A stretch of DNA of 64,000 bases, from contig NC_012590.1 of NCBI RefSeq assembly GCF_000022905.1, forward strand, positions 930,001 to 994,000, in the 5' to 3' direction. Position 1 is the stretch's first letter; every line of letters begins with the position of its first letter. The DNA comes from Corynebacterium aurimucosum ATCC 700975. Lineage in GTDB: Bacteria > Actinomycetota > Actinomycetes > Mycobacteriales > Mycobacteriaceae. The notes under the pieces were generated by a model. That model saw only the letters and a program-made list of their open reading frames with translations, was not told the DNA's origin and did no database searches. Below, piece after piece: positions 8,481-15,983 of the stretch. The translations under genes and the position numbers were made by a program.

Positions 8481-9278
8481 TTAGGTGCGCAAAAGCTGGC
8501 GAAGCACGGTGCTGACGCCGTTGTCAGTATTGGGAGGGGCAATGATATCCGCTAGATCCTTCAGCTGCGGATGCGCGTTCTCCATCGCGACGGCTGTCCC
8601 GGCAGCGCGCAGCATTTCGAGATCATTGAGGTAGTCACCGAAGGCCACGGTGGCGGTGATGGGAACGTTGGCAAGTTCAGCGAGCTTGACTAAGGCTGCA
8701 CCTTTATCCACGCCGCGAGCCATGACATCGAGCCAGACCTTGCCCGATACCGCCACGTTGTCTTCCGGGACAGCGCGGACGATGGGTTCGTAGATGTGTG
8801 CCTCTGAACCGGATTCACAGAAGATGGCGATCTTGATGATGTTGCTATCGGGGACGGCGTCTAGGTCATCGACCCACGTGACTGCCTTGTAGTACTTGGA
8901 GATCTCTGCGCGCGCTGCATCGGATGCATCCCGCGCGACGTAGGCGGTTTCCGGGGCGCACAGCACCACGGTGTGCTCCACATCCATGGCCGCTGAGGCC
9001 TCGCGTGCTGAGTGCACGGTCGCTTCCGAGAGCGGGAATGTCGCAATGATGTCGCCACCACGCATGACTACCGAGCCATTTTCAGCAATGAAGGTTTCGC
9101 CTTGCGGGAACATCTCCTTGAGCGTTGCCAGTTGGCGCCCTGAGGCCGGAACTAGCTCGCATCCACGGTGGGCGGCAAGCTCCTGCAGCTCCGCGAAGTC
9201 CGCTGGTAGTTGGCCGTGGGCATCGAGGAGTGTGCCGTCCATGTCAAGAGCAACAAGTTGTGGGAGCAAGAAAGTCAC
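8481..9278 (-). CDS. HAD-family phosphatase (Cof-type)
   Basis: 265-aa soluble hydrolase. Motif I is LDMDGTLL (Asp12 nucleophile, Asp14), motif II lies in ELVPASGR, a Lys precedes the cap-return segment (KGAALVKLAE) and motif IV is FGDYLNDLEML, the Cof-type (class IIB cap) pattern. Members dephosphorylate sugar phosphates, pyridoxal phosphate or flavin nucleotides; the substrate cannot be chosen. Start is GTG. Divergent from the crotonase-like gene with 91 bp between them. Confidence 0.88.
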   Translation of the reverse strand: MTFLLPQLVALDMDGTLLDAHGQLPADFAELQELAAHRGCELVPASGRQLATLKEMFPQGETFIAENGSVVMRGGDIIATFPLSEATVHSAREASAAMDVEHTVVLCAPETAYVARDASDAARAEISKYYKAVTWVDDLDAVPDSNIIKIAIFCESGSEAHIYEPIVRAVPEDNVAVSGKVWLDVMARGVDKGAALVKLAELANVPITATVAFGDYLNDLEMLRAAGTAVAMENAHPQLKDLADIIAPPNTDNGVSTVLRQLLRT

Positions 9279-9357
9279 ACCAATCTAAAAGGGTTGGGCT
9301 AAAAGCAGAAACCATGTCCAAGGTAGCGCCAAAATTAGGTGGCTGAAACATTTGTGA

Positions 9358-9363
9358 TATGGA
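9358..9363 (+). promoter_or_regulatory. -10 hexamer of a leaderless promoter
   Basis: TATGGA, with 6 nt between it and GTG 9370. Supports transcription starting at the GTG of the crotonase-like gene. Confidence 0.4.
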
Positions 9364-9369
9364 ACACTG

Positions 9370-10410
9370 GTGCGCATGACTATGACTGATCCAGTACTCG
9401 TTTCCGTCCGCAACCGTACCGGAGTCCTTGAACTCAATCGGCCGAAAGCTCTGAACTCTTTGAACCCAGAGATGATTGACATTATCCGCCGCTCCCTCGA
9501 AGCGTGGGCGCAGGATGACGAGATTGAGCAAGTCCTGATTCATTCCAACAGTCCCAAAGCTTTTTGCGCCGGTGGCGATGTGCGCCACGCACGTGAGGGA
9601 ATCGCGGAAGGCAAGCTGGAGGAGGTCGATGCCTTCTTCGCCAGCGAGTACCTCACCAACGGTGATATCGCCGAGTTCCCGAAGCCCTATATTTCCGTCA
9701 TCGACGGCGTTGTCATGGGTGGTGGATTGGGTATTTCCCTGCATGGTTCGCACCGCGTGGTAACTGAGAAGGCCTTCGCGTCGATGCCGGAGATGAATAT
9801 CGGCTACGTCACGGACGTGGGAGTGGCCTATGCAGCGCAGCGCATGGTGGGCACACGCGGAGTATCTTCGCCGGGCTTGGCAAAGTTCTGGGGCTTAAGC
9901 GGGTACCGCATGTATGCCGCGGACATGCTGTGGACGGGTGTCGCAACCCACGTGGTTAAGGATGCCGCCGAGTTAATTGAGGCAGCTATCGAGCGGGGCA
10001 TCGACCCCGCACTGGAAGATCTAGCTTTGCCTGCGCCACAACAGCCGGCGCCGCTGGAGCAGGTAGCCAAAGACTTGGAGGAGACCTTCACGCTGCCGAC
10101 ATGGGAGGAGATTTCTGCGGAGCTCGACAAGCGCCCGAACATTGCCGGCGAAGTACGCCGCCTCATGGCCGCCGCCTGCCCAGCCGCCATCGTTGCGGCC
10201 AATGAACTGTATGAGGCGGAGGCTGCTGTCGACGATATCCGCGAGGCCCTCTTGCTGGAGCTCAAGCTAGGAATGCACATGTACCGCCGTCCCGATTTTT
10301 CCGAGGGCGTGCGCGCGGTGCTGGTGGACAAGACCCAGGATGCTGCGTTTGACCCGGCAACCACCGAGGAGGTTGACGCCGAAGAATTCCGCGCAGTGCT
10401 GAATTCCTAG
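9370..10410 (+). CDS. 3-hydroxyisobutyryl-CoA hydrolase-like crotonase
   Basis: 346-aa crotonase-fold enzyme. The N-terminal half has ELNRPKALNSLN and the CoA/oxyanion-hole segment FCAGGDV with GVVMGGGLGISLHGSHR. MPEMNIGYVTDVGVAYA corresponds to the MPE...IGxxPDxG region that carries the acidic catalytic residues in HIBCH (Glu and Asp retained, the usual Pro replaced by Thr). Length and the long C-terminal domain fit 3-hydroxyisobutyryl-CoA hydrolase rather than enoyl-CoA hydratase (about 260 aa). A second, more canonical HIBCH is at 19.9 kb in the catabolic island, so this copy may act on another hydroxyacyl-CoA. In-frame ATGs 6 and 12 bases downstream are alternative starts. Confidence 0.75.
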   Translation: MRMTMTDPVLVSVRNRTGVLELNRPKALNSLNPEMIDIIRRSLEAWAQDDEIEQVLIHSNSPKAFCAGGDVRHAREGIAEGKLEEVDAFFASEYLTNGDIAEFPKPYISVIDGVVMGGGLGISLHGSHRVVTEKAFASMPEMNIGYVTDVGVAYAAQRMVGTRGVSSPGLAKFWGLSGYRMYAADMLWTGVATHVVKDAAELIEAAIERGIDPALEDLALPAPQQPAPLEQVAKDLEETFTLPTWEEISAELDKRPNIAGEVRRLMAAACPAAIVAANELYEAEAAVDDIREALLLELKLGMHMYRRPDFSEGVRAVLVDKTQDAAFDPATTEEVDAEEFRAVLNS

Positions 10411-10417
10411 CCAGGGC

Positions 10418-11578
10418 TTATAGGCCGCGTGCCCGCTGATAGGCGGCGCGCGCCCGGTGTTCATCCACTCCTTCAGGCACGGCAACGTTAAGGGTGGCCT
10501 GCGTGGCGGCCGGGGTCGGTGCGGGCAGATGGAAGGCAGGGGCATCGGTCAGCGCCAGCCCCTGGCGACCATCGGGCAGCTGCACAGGCAGCAGGGTCCA
10601 CAGTCCCAGGACCGGCATGGCTAATTGGGGCAAGCGCACCGAGCGCGCTTCGGGGATCGACACACGGGCGCGGATCAGCTCGGGGAGCGCATTGTCATAG
10701 CCGAAGCGGCGCAGGTTCGCCGCCGCTTGAGCGGACATGGAACTAGATAGCTCGTCCGCCCACGCCCACGTGAACGTGTCCGTGGAAGCGTCGAGAGTAG
10801 CAATGAGGTGGGCGGGAACCGTGAGCGAACCATAATCAGAGTTCACCACGGTGCGTGACGTGCCGGGGTCGAGGTCCGCAGACAAGTTGGGGAAGCGGGC
10901 CTCCAAGAAGAAATTGTGCTCGGTGGCAATAAAGTGGGCATCGGCCAAGACATCGCGTGCGCTGAGCACGGCCTGGCCCGAGGGGTGGGGAAGGGCCGCG
11001 ATCCGAGTGCCGTGGAAGCGCGCGAGGCCTTCTGCCGCCGCCGGGGCCACGCCCAAGTAAGAGGCGAGCTCAGAGGCAGCAAGGCGCTCGTCGACGCCCC
11101 CTTCAACATCCCCCGAGCGCTCGAGTCCGGCCAGGATGCTGACACGGGGGTCTGGGTGGAGCTCCGTAAAGTCGACGGCGACGAGTGCTTCGCCCTCGCC
11201 CTGCGGGACGCGGAGAACGGGGCGGTCACCCACCAATCGCCGCGCTAAGCCGCGGAGCAGGGCGGAATCGGGCTGTGGTCCGTGGAACTGAGGTTGGGGC
11301 GCTTGTTCCGTCAAACCCGTGGCCCAGTGCAGCTGCCCATCCTGGATGGTGGCTAGACGTAATCCATCGAAGTCATAGCTCCCTGAACCAGTACTAAAGC
11401 GCACCACCGCGCGCTGGTCTTGGTCTGGCTGCGCTGATTGTTGGGCTTCGGGCGCGGGGTCAGCAGGCGTAAAGTTCACTTCGACGTCGCGCACGTCGCC
11501 CAAGCGGGAGGCAAACGTGGCGTCGATGCCGGCTTGGATAAAAGCGCCAGCGGAGTACAGGTTCTGGGCGGAATCCAT
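10418..11578 (-). CDS. Hypothetical protein, DUF6882-like
   Basis: 386-aa soluble protein with no signal peptide or membrane segment. The middle-to-C-terminal part has the pattern LIATLDASTDTFTWAWADELS followed by an all-helical segment and a LGLWTLLPVQLPDGRQGLAL strand, which resembles DUF6882-type domains. The N-terminal half has a weaker similar layout (LATIQDGQLHWATGL), so the protein may be an internal duplication. The ATG overlaps the stop codon of the upstream glycosyltransferase gene (TAATG), so the two are probably translationally coupled and this gene may belong to the sulfolipid-like operon. Function unknown. Confidence 0.7.
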   Translation of the reverse strand: MDSAQNLYSAGAFIQAGIDATFASRLGDVRDVEVNFTPADPAPEAQQSAQPDQDQRAVVRFSTGSGSYDFDGLRLATIQDGQLHWATGLTEQAPQPQFHGPQPDSALLRGLARRLVGDRPVLRVPQGEGEALVAVDFTELHPDPRVSILAGLERSGDVEGGVDERLAASELASYLGVAPAAAEGLARFHGTRIAALPHPSGQAVLSARDVLADAHFIATEHNFFLEARFPNLSADLDPGTSRTVVNSDYGSLTVPAHLIATLDASTDTFTWAWADELSSSMSAQAAANLRRFGYDNALPELIRARVSIPEARSVRLPQLAMPVLGLWTLLPVQLPDGRQGLALTDAPAFHLPAPTPAATQATLNVAVPEGVDEHRARAAYQRARGL

Positions 11579-12741
11579 TAGTGCTCCTTGACTTCGTTCT
11601 CTTCCCTCCGGAAGGGGTGCTCGATAGCCTCCTCATAGGCCTGAAGGAGGGCTTGGGTGGATTCTACCCAGGAATACTTTTCGGCTTCGCGGCGGGCGGC
11701 AGCACCCATCGTCTCCCGGCGGGCAGGGTCTTCGAGGAGCCCGAGCGTGGCGAGGGCCCAGGCTTCATCATTGGCATCGGGAGCGATGAGGTGGCCGGTG
11801 ACACCCTCCTCAATGACGAAGGGGATACCACCGGCATTCGTGCCGATCACCGGCACGCCCGAGGCGAAGGACTCGAGTGCTACCAGCCCCAGGGTCTCCG
11901 TGGCGGAGGGGAAGAGGAAGACATCCCCCACGGCGAAGGCAGCGGCGAGCTCCTCGCCAGAAAGGTATCCGGTGAACACTGTGTGTGCAGGATTGAAGCT
12001 AGCCTTGAGCTCCTCCAAGGCGGGGCCATCGCCAACGATGGCCAGGCGGGCGTCGCTAAGCTGTGCCCGAACCAGCTGCATCACGTGGTCGAGGCGCTCC
12101 AAGTCTTTCTCTTTGGATACTCGTCCGGTATAGGTCACCAGCGGGGCATCCGGGTTACCGTCGGTCAGGCGCTCGCGCATCTGCGCCGTGGCGCGGTCAG
12201 GGTGATAGGTCTGCGTATCCACAGCCTTGGGCCACAGTTGCACGTTGCGGATCCCCATCTTCCGAGCCTTATCCACCATGGGGCCGGAGGTGCACAGGTT
12301 CACTGCCGCCTGGTTGTGCAGATACTTCAGCGTGGCTTCGGTCAGCGGCCTAGTCCATCCAATCCCCAGCGCATCGACGTATTCGGGGACATTGGTGTGG
12401 AAGCTGGCCACTAGCGGCACGGCATCGCGCTGCGCGGCAAAGACGCCGAGTGCGGCGGTCCAAATGGGATTGACCGCGTGGATGACATCGGGATCGAAAT
12501 CCCGGATCTCCTTGAAGAACTTCCACGAGGGCAGGCCGAATTTAATCTCCGGGTAGACCCACAGTGACAAACTGGGGATGCGGGTGACCTCAAAACCGGC
12601 GTAGGTGGCAGGGGCCTTGCCCGTGGCAAAAATCCGGACCTCGTGGCCCATCGCGGCCAGCTGGTCCAGCGTACGCGTCAGGCGCGTGACCACGCCGTCG
12701 ATCTTGGGGAGGAAGACCTCAGTAACGATTGCGATGCGCAC
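11578..12741 (-). CDS. sqdX: SqdX-like glycosyltransferase (GT4), sulfolipid type
   Basis: 387-aa GT-B glycosyltransferase. It begins VRIAIVTEVFLPKIDGVVTR and keeps blocks closely resembling cyanobacterial SqdX and plant SQD2: SFHTNVPEY, NLCTSGPMV, an LWPKAVDT block followed by YHPDRA, YTGRVSKEKD, IVGDGPALEELK and the donor-site ETLGLVALESFASG with the EX7E glutamates. SqdX/SQD2 transfer sulfoquinovose from UDP-sulfoquinovose to diacylglycerol. Location downstream of an SQD1-like gene strongly supports the same role. The GTG at 12741 is chosen because it begins the conserved strand, 8 bp after the SQD1 stop, with GGAGG upstream; the longer frame to 12795 would overlap the SQD1 gene. The main alternative is MgtA, the corynebacterial GT4 enzyme that mannosylates glucuronosyl diacylglycerol. 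Confidence 0.75.
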   Translation of the reverse strand: MRIAIVTEVFLPKIDGVVTRLTRTLDQLAAMGHEVRIFATGKAPATYAGFEVTRIPSLSLWVYPEIKFGLPSWKFFKEIRDFDPDVIHAVNPIWTAALGVFAAQRDAVPLVASFHTNVPEYVDALGIGWTRPLTEATLKYLHNQAAVNLCTSGPMVDKARKMGIRNVQLWPKAVDTQTYHPDRATAQMRERLTDGNPDAPLVTYTGRVSKEKDLERLDHVMQLVRAQLSDARLAIVGDGPALEELKASFNPAHTVFTGYLSGEELAAAFAVGDVFLFPSATETLGLVALESFASGVPVIGTNAGGIPFVIEEGVTGHLIAPDANDEAWALATLGLLEDPARRETMGAAARREAEKYSWVESTQALLQAYEEAIEHPFRREENEVKEH

Positions 12742-12749
12742 GGTGGGAC

Positions 12750-13946
12750 TTAAGCCTCCGTGGAAGGAACGCCGGCGTGCTGCTGTCGCGTCCACAGCGA
12801 CTGCGCTGGAATCTTGGAGCGGTCAGCGCGGTCGGCGTACTTGCGCGCGACTTCCTCCACCTCATGGAGCAACCCCTCCGACAAAGTGGTCGGCTCCAGT
12901 CCTAGTTCGAGGAAGGTGTCGTTGGTGACGTGGAGTTCATTCTCCGCAGATTCCTTGCGCGGGTTCGGCACATAAGCCACTTCCGCACCAGAGATCTTCG
13001 CCAGCAGTTCTGCCAGGTCACGCACACGGTGGGTTTCGGTCATTTGGTTGATGATCTTGACGCTCTCACCGCGTGCCGGAGGGTTCTCCAGCGCTAGCTC
13101 AATGCAGCGCACCATGTCACGGATGTGAATAAAGGCGCGGGTTTGTCCGCCGGTGCCGTGCACGGTCAGCGGATAACCAATACCGGCCTGAATGAGGAAG
13201 CAGTTGAGCACCGTTCCGTAGTCACCGTCATAGTCAAAGCGGTTGATCAGGCGCTCATCCTTCTGGGTCTGCACCGTGTGCGTGCCCCAGATGATGCCCT
13301 GGTGCAGGTCGGTGATGCGCAGCTCATCATTCTTGGCGTAGTAGGCAAACAGGTGCTGGTCCAGCACCTTGGTCATGTGGTAGACCGAGCCCGGGTTGGA
13401 GGGGTAGAGGATTTGCTGCTTGACGACGCCATTCTCGCCCGCGTCCACCTGCACATCAAGGTAGCCCTCCGGGATCTTCATGCCGGCAGTGCCATAGCCG
13501 TAGACACCCATGGTGCCCAAGTGCGCGACGTGGATAGCCTGCTCAGATTCGACGATGGCGGCGAGCAGATTGTGGGTGGCGTTGATGTTGTTATCCACCG
13601 TGTAACGCTTGGTGCGCGAGTTCTTCATAGAATAGGGTGCGGCGCGCTGCTCAGCAAAGTGCACCACAGCATCCGGGCGTTCGGTATTCAGGAACTCCAA
13701 CAAGCCGTCGTAGTCTTGGGCCACGTCGAGGTTGCGGAAGCCGATGGTCTTGCCGGAGACCTCGGTCCACGCAGCCAGGCGCTCGTCAATGGAGGCGATG
13801 GGTGTTAAGGATTCCGCCCCCAACTCTTCATCGATGGCGCGCCGGGAGAGGTTATCCACGATGATGACCTCGTGGCCTTGGTCGGAGAGGTAGAGGGAAG
13901 CGGGCCAACCGCAGAAGCCGTCTCCGCCGAGAATCGCTACCTTCAT
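12750..13946 (-). CDS. sqd1: UDP-sulfoquinovose synthase (SQD1 family)
   Basis: 398-aa NAD-dependent short-chain (extended SDR) enzyme that makes UDP-sulfoquinovose from UDP-glucose and sulfite. The Rossmann motif is GGDGFCGW (7-14). SQD1-specific blocks are DNLSRRAIDEELG with SLTPIASI, HFAEQRAAPYSM (96-107), HLGTMGVYG with Thr145, YHMTK with Tyr189 and Lys193, GTVLNCFLIQAGIGYPLTVHG, and GGQTRAFIHIRD. These match the plant enzyme closely and go well beyond generic epimerases. The ATG has GGAGAG about 8 nt upstream. First gene of an operon with the SqdX-like transferase and the DUF6882-like gene; a large palindrome lies in its promoter region. Confidence 0.88.
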   Translation of the reverse strand: MKVAILGGDGFCGWPASLYLSDQGHEVIIVDNLSRRAIDEELGAESLTPIASIDERLAAWTEVSGKTIGFRNLDVAQDYDGLLEFLNTERPDAVVHFAEQRAAPYSMKNSRTKRYTVDNNINATHNLLAAIVESEQAIHVAHLGTMGVYGYGTAGMKIPEGYLDVQVDAGENGVVKQQILYPSNPGSVYHMTKVLDQHLFAYYAKNDELRITDLHQGIIWGTHTVQTQKDERLINRFDYDGDYGTVLNCFLIQAGIGYPLTVHGTGGQTRAFIHIRDMVRCIELALENPPARGESVKIINQMTETHRVRDLAELLAKISGAEVAYVPNPRKESAENELHVTNDTFLELGLEPTTLSEGLLHEVEEVARKYADRADRSKIPAQSLWTRQQHAGVPSTEA

Positions 13947-14042
13947 TTTTTATCTCTCCACATCACTGTCGGGGGCATGAGTTAGGGTGCCGCCGACGAT
14001 GGGGGAGAAACCCTTCGCGGCGGCAAGCACTTTTCAATACCG

Positions 14043-14080
14043 TACCGTTGACAGCCCTCACATGAGGGCCCTTAACGGTA
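14043..14080. promoter_or_regulatory. Compound palindrome in the sqd1 / membrane-protein intergenic region
   Basis: Two nested perfect inverted repeats share one centre: outer TACCGTT / AACGGTA (14043-14049, 14074-14080) and inner GCCCTCA / TGAGGGC (14054-14060, 14063-14069). A TTGACA sequence (14048-14053) lies inside it. Symmetry and position suggest a regulator site for the divergent genes, or a structured 5' end. Confidence 0.5.
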
Positions 14081-14181
14081 AACAGTGAGTGAATGTTTCC
14101 TCGGGCTGCACCACTAGATCAAAGCTTGGTGTAGAGGGCGGGAGGCTCGGTGTCCAGAGTAAGTTCTGCAAACGTGCCCTG

Positions 14182-14187
14182 TACACT
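14182..14187 (+). promoter_or_regulatory. -10 hexamer of a leaderless promoter (sets the membrane-protein start)
   Basis: TACACT, 7 nt before ATG 14195. It supports ATG 14195 over the in-frame GTG at 14150. Confidence 0.55.
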
Positions 14188-14194
14188 GGCTCGC

Positions 14195-14851
14195 ATGCTC
14201 GAAGCCGTGCTCAATGCCTTTGCCGATTCCGTCAATGCTCTATTGATCGGAATCCTGGTGGCCATCGGCATCATGCTTCCGCGGGGGAGCTACCGCAAGA
14301 TTGCGGCCCTCGTCATCGTCGGTGACTGGTTCGGTGTGCTCACCGCAGCCGCCGTGGTGATGTTCGTGTTCGTCGGCATCCAGGACAAGGTGGCCGCGGC
14401 GCTGGAATCACCGCTGCTTGGCTGGGGGCTGGTGGTCATCGGCATTGGCTTGGGCCTTTTGGCCTGGCGTTCCAAGGGCGAACCCAATGACATGGTGCAG
14501 AAAATCCTCGGCCCGCTGCGCACGCCTTCGGCCAAGACTGTCGCGGTGGGCTATGCCATGGGTGTTATCCAGTCCTTGACCTCCGTGCCCTTCTTCTATG
14601 GGCTGATGCACCTCGCGGCCGGGGATTTTAGCAACACCGTTAAGTATGGAGGCCTCTTCTTCTACGCCTCCTTTGCGCTGTCCTTGCCCACGGTGTGCGG
14701 GCTCTTCATCGCGCTTGTGCGGGCGAAGCCAGATTCTTGGGCCGGATGCGCCTTCGCGTGGGCGCGGGAGAACTCCGCAACAGTTGCGCTATGGAGCGGC
14801 TACGGAGTGGCCGCCTTCCTGGTGATCATGGGACTTGTTTCCCTGCTCTAG
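14195..14851 (+). CDS. LysE/GAP-like integral membrane protein
   Basis: 218-aa polytopic protein with about six hydrophobic helices and very short loops. It opens with ALLIGILVAIGIMLPRGSYRKIAALVIVGDW; the layout (three helices, a charged loop near residues 88-100, three helices) resembles the LysE superfamily and the GAP/Sap group, which in mycobacteria includes a protein linked to sulfolipid surface display. Divergent from the SQD1/SqdX operon, so a role in moving or addressing that lipid is possible but unproven. The start is set by the leaderless promoter. A hairpin repeat copy lies downstream. Confidence 0.5.
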   Translation: MLEAVLNAFADSVNALLIGILVAIGIMLPRGSYRKIAALVIVGDWFGVLTAAAVVMFVFVGIQDKVAAALESPLLGWGLVVIGIGLGLLAWRSKGEPNDMVQKILGPLRTPSAKTVAVGYAMGVIQSLTSVPFFYGLMHLAAGDFSNTVKYGGLFFYASFALSLPTVCGLFIALVRAKPDSWAGCAFAWARENSATVALWSGYGVAAFLVIMGLVSLL

Positions 14852-14911
14852 CGCTTTAGCCCTGAATGAAGCGATTGTGACTTCACTCGCGGCCCTAGCT
14901 TGCGGAGGTGG

Positions 14912-14982
14912 AACTGCCGTTGTTGCCAAAACTTTTGAACTCGCCGCACGATCTGGTCGGATCTTTGTCAACAACGGCAGTT
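14912..14982. repeat. Hairpin repeat, copy A
   Basis: 71-bp element with perfect 14-bp terminal inverted repeats AACTGCCGTTGTTG / CAACAACGGCAGTT. It shares the outer stem and a following (T)TG-CAAA segment with copies at 21863 and 42900. It lies between convergent genes. Confidence 0.7.
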
Positions 14983-14988
14983 GCGGGA

Positions 14989-15534
14989 CTAGTCGTAAAG
15001 GACTTCGTCGAGCGAGAGGGCGTCACCAAGCGGCGCCTGATCCTTAGCAATGTCGACGTAGCGCGCGGCGTGCGGGATGAAGGCGGCGGATTCCTCAGGG
15101 CTCAACTCACGCCGCACCTTGGCGGGCACCCCGGCGGCCAAGGAGCCAGCGGGAATGTCCTGGCCCTCGAGCACCACCGCGCCGGCGGCGATGAGAGAGC
15201 CAGGGCCCACGGTGGACCCGGAGAGCAAAGAGGACTTCATCCCCACCAGCGCGCCTGCGCCCACGTGCGTGCCGTGGAGCATAGCCATGTGGCCCACGGT
15301 GACGTCATCCTCCAGTACACACGGTGCAGCGGCTTCGACGTGAATGACGCAGTTGTCCTGGATGTTGACGCGGGCGCCTAGGCGGATGGCGCCAACATCC
15401 CCGCGCAGCACGCTGCCGTAAAACACGGAGGAATCCGGACCGATGGTGACGTCACCGATGATGGTGGCATTCGGCGCAATCCAGGCGCTGCGGTGGATGC
15501 GGGGTGTGTGCCCTTGGAAGGGGAGGATGAGCAT
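14989..15534 (-). CDS. Gamma-class carbonic anhydrase-like hexapeptide protein
   Basis: 181-aa left-handed beta-helix protein with the hexapeptide pattern throughout (NATIIGDVTIGPDSSVFYGSVLRGDVGAIRLG). It has the three metal-ligand histidines of gamma-carbonic anhydrases, one in NCVIHVE and two in VGHMAMLHG. QDNCVIH and the C-terminal VPAKVRREL with a helical tail fit the YrdA/PaaY/CamH-like group. These bind Zn or Fe; activity as carbonic anhydrase varies and often is not detected. The start codon follows the stop of the upstream gene by a few bases, indicating one operon. Confidence 0.85.
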   Translation of the reverse strand: MLILPFQGHTPRIHRSAWIAPNATIIGDVTIGPDSSVFYGSVLRGDVGAIRLGARVNIQDNCVIHVEAAAPCVLEDDVTVGHMAMLHGTHVGAGALVGMKSSLLSGSTVGPGSLIAAGAVVLEGQDIPAGSLAAGVPAKVRRELSPEESAAFIPHAARYVDIAKDQAPLGDALSLDEVLYD

Positions 15535-15540
15535 GGGCGG

Positions 15541-15948
15541 TTAGCTTTCTTTCGGGATGTTTTCGATGGAGACCGCGAGGGCCTCGGAGACTTCATAATC
15601 GCCGGGTTCGGCAGTGAGTTGGGATAGTATCTCTCTTTCTGCGGGCGACAACGGGATGGCCCATCCCTTCTTGGGGTCATGGACGGGGCGCTGTTCCTTC
15701 GCCGTGGCTAAGAGATGCACCGTGGTTTGCGGGCCACGCAACTGCGCGGGCTCACCGGAACGTGCCACCTCACTGAGCACCTGCGCGCCGGCAGGGGAGG
15801 TAACCAGGATGATGAGACCGCTCGCAGTGTGCACAGACAGGTGATCTAAAGAGACCCCGACGGCGTGGGGATCCGGGGAAGCTAAACGAACAGTGCTGGA
15901 GCCACCGAGCCTGTCGATGACATCCTTAACCGCAGAAAACAAACCCAT
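15541..15948 (-). CDS. Hypothetical protein
   Basis: 135-aa soluble, mildly acidic protein of unknown function. It begins MGLFSAVKDVIDRLGG, contains a hydrophobic core strand SGLIILVTSPAGAQVLSEVAR, and ends with an acidic helix (EREILSQLTAEPGDYEVSEAL). No motif is recognised. It precedes the gamma-carbonic anhydrase gene by 6 bp on the same strand. A TAGGAT hexamer ends 6 nt before its ATG, so the operon mRNA is probably leaderless, and this promoter sits back to back with that of the patatin gene. Confidence 0.65.
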   Translation of the reverse strand: MGLFSAVKDVIDRLGGSSTVRLASPDPHAVGVSLDHLSVHTASGLIILVTSPAGAQVLSEVARSGEPAQLRGPQTTVHLLATAKEQRPVHDPKKGWAIPLSPAEREILSQLTAEPGDYEVSEALAVSIENIPKES

Positions 15949-15969
15949 GGCGCGATCCTAGCGCGGGGG

Positions 15970-15975
15970 TACCAT
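15970..15975 (+). promoter_or_regulatory. -10 hexamer of a leaderless promoter (patatin gene)
   Basis: TACCAT, 8 nt before GTG 15984; no ribosome-binding site is present. Confidence 0.5.
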
Positions 15976-15983
15976 CGGGCACT

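Noticed and set aside
11578..12795. Longer form of the SqdX-like gene starting at 12795
   Set aside because: It would overlap the SQD1 coding end and add residues not found in the family; GTG 12741 begins the conserved strand.
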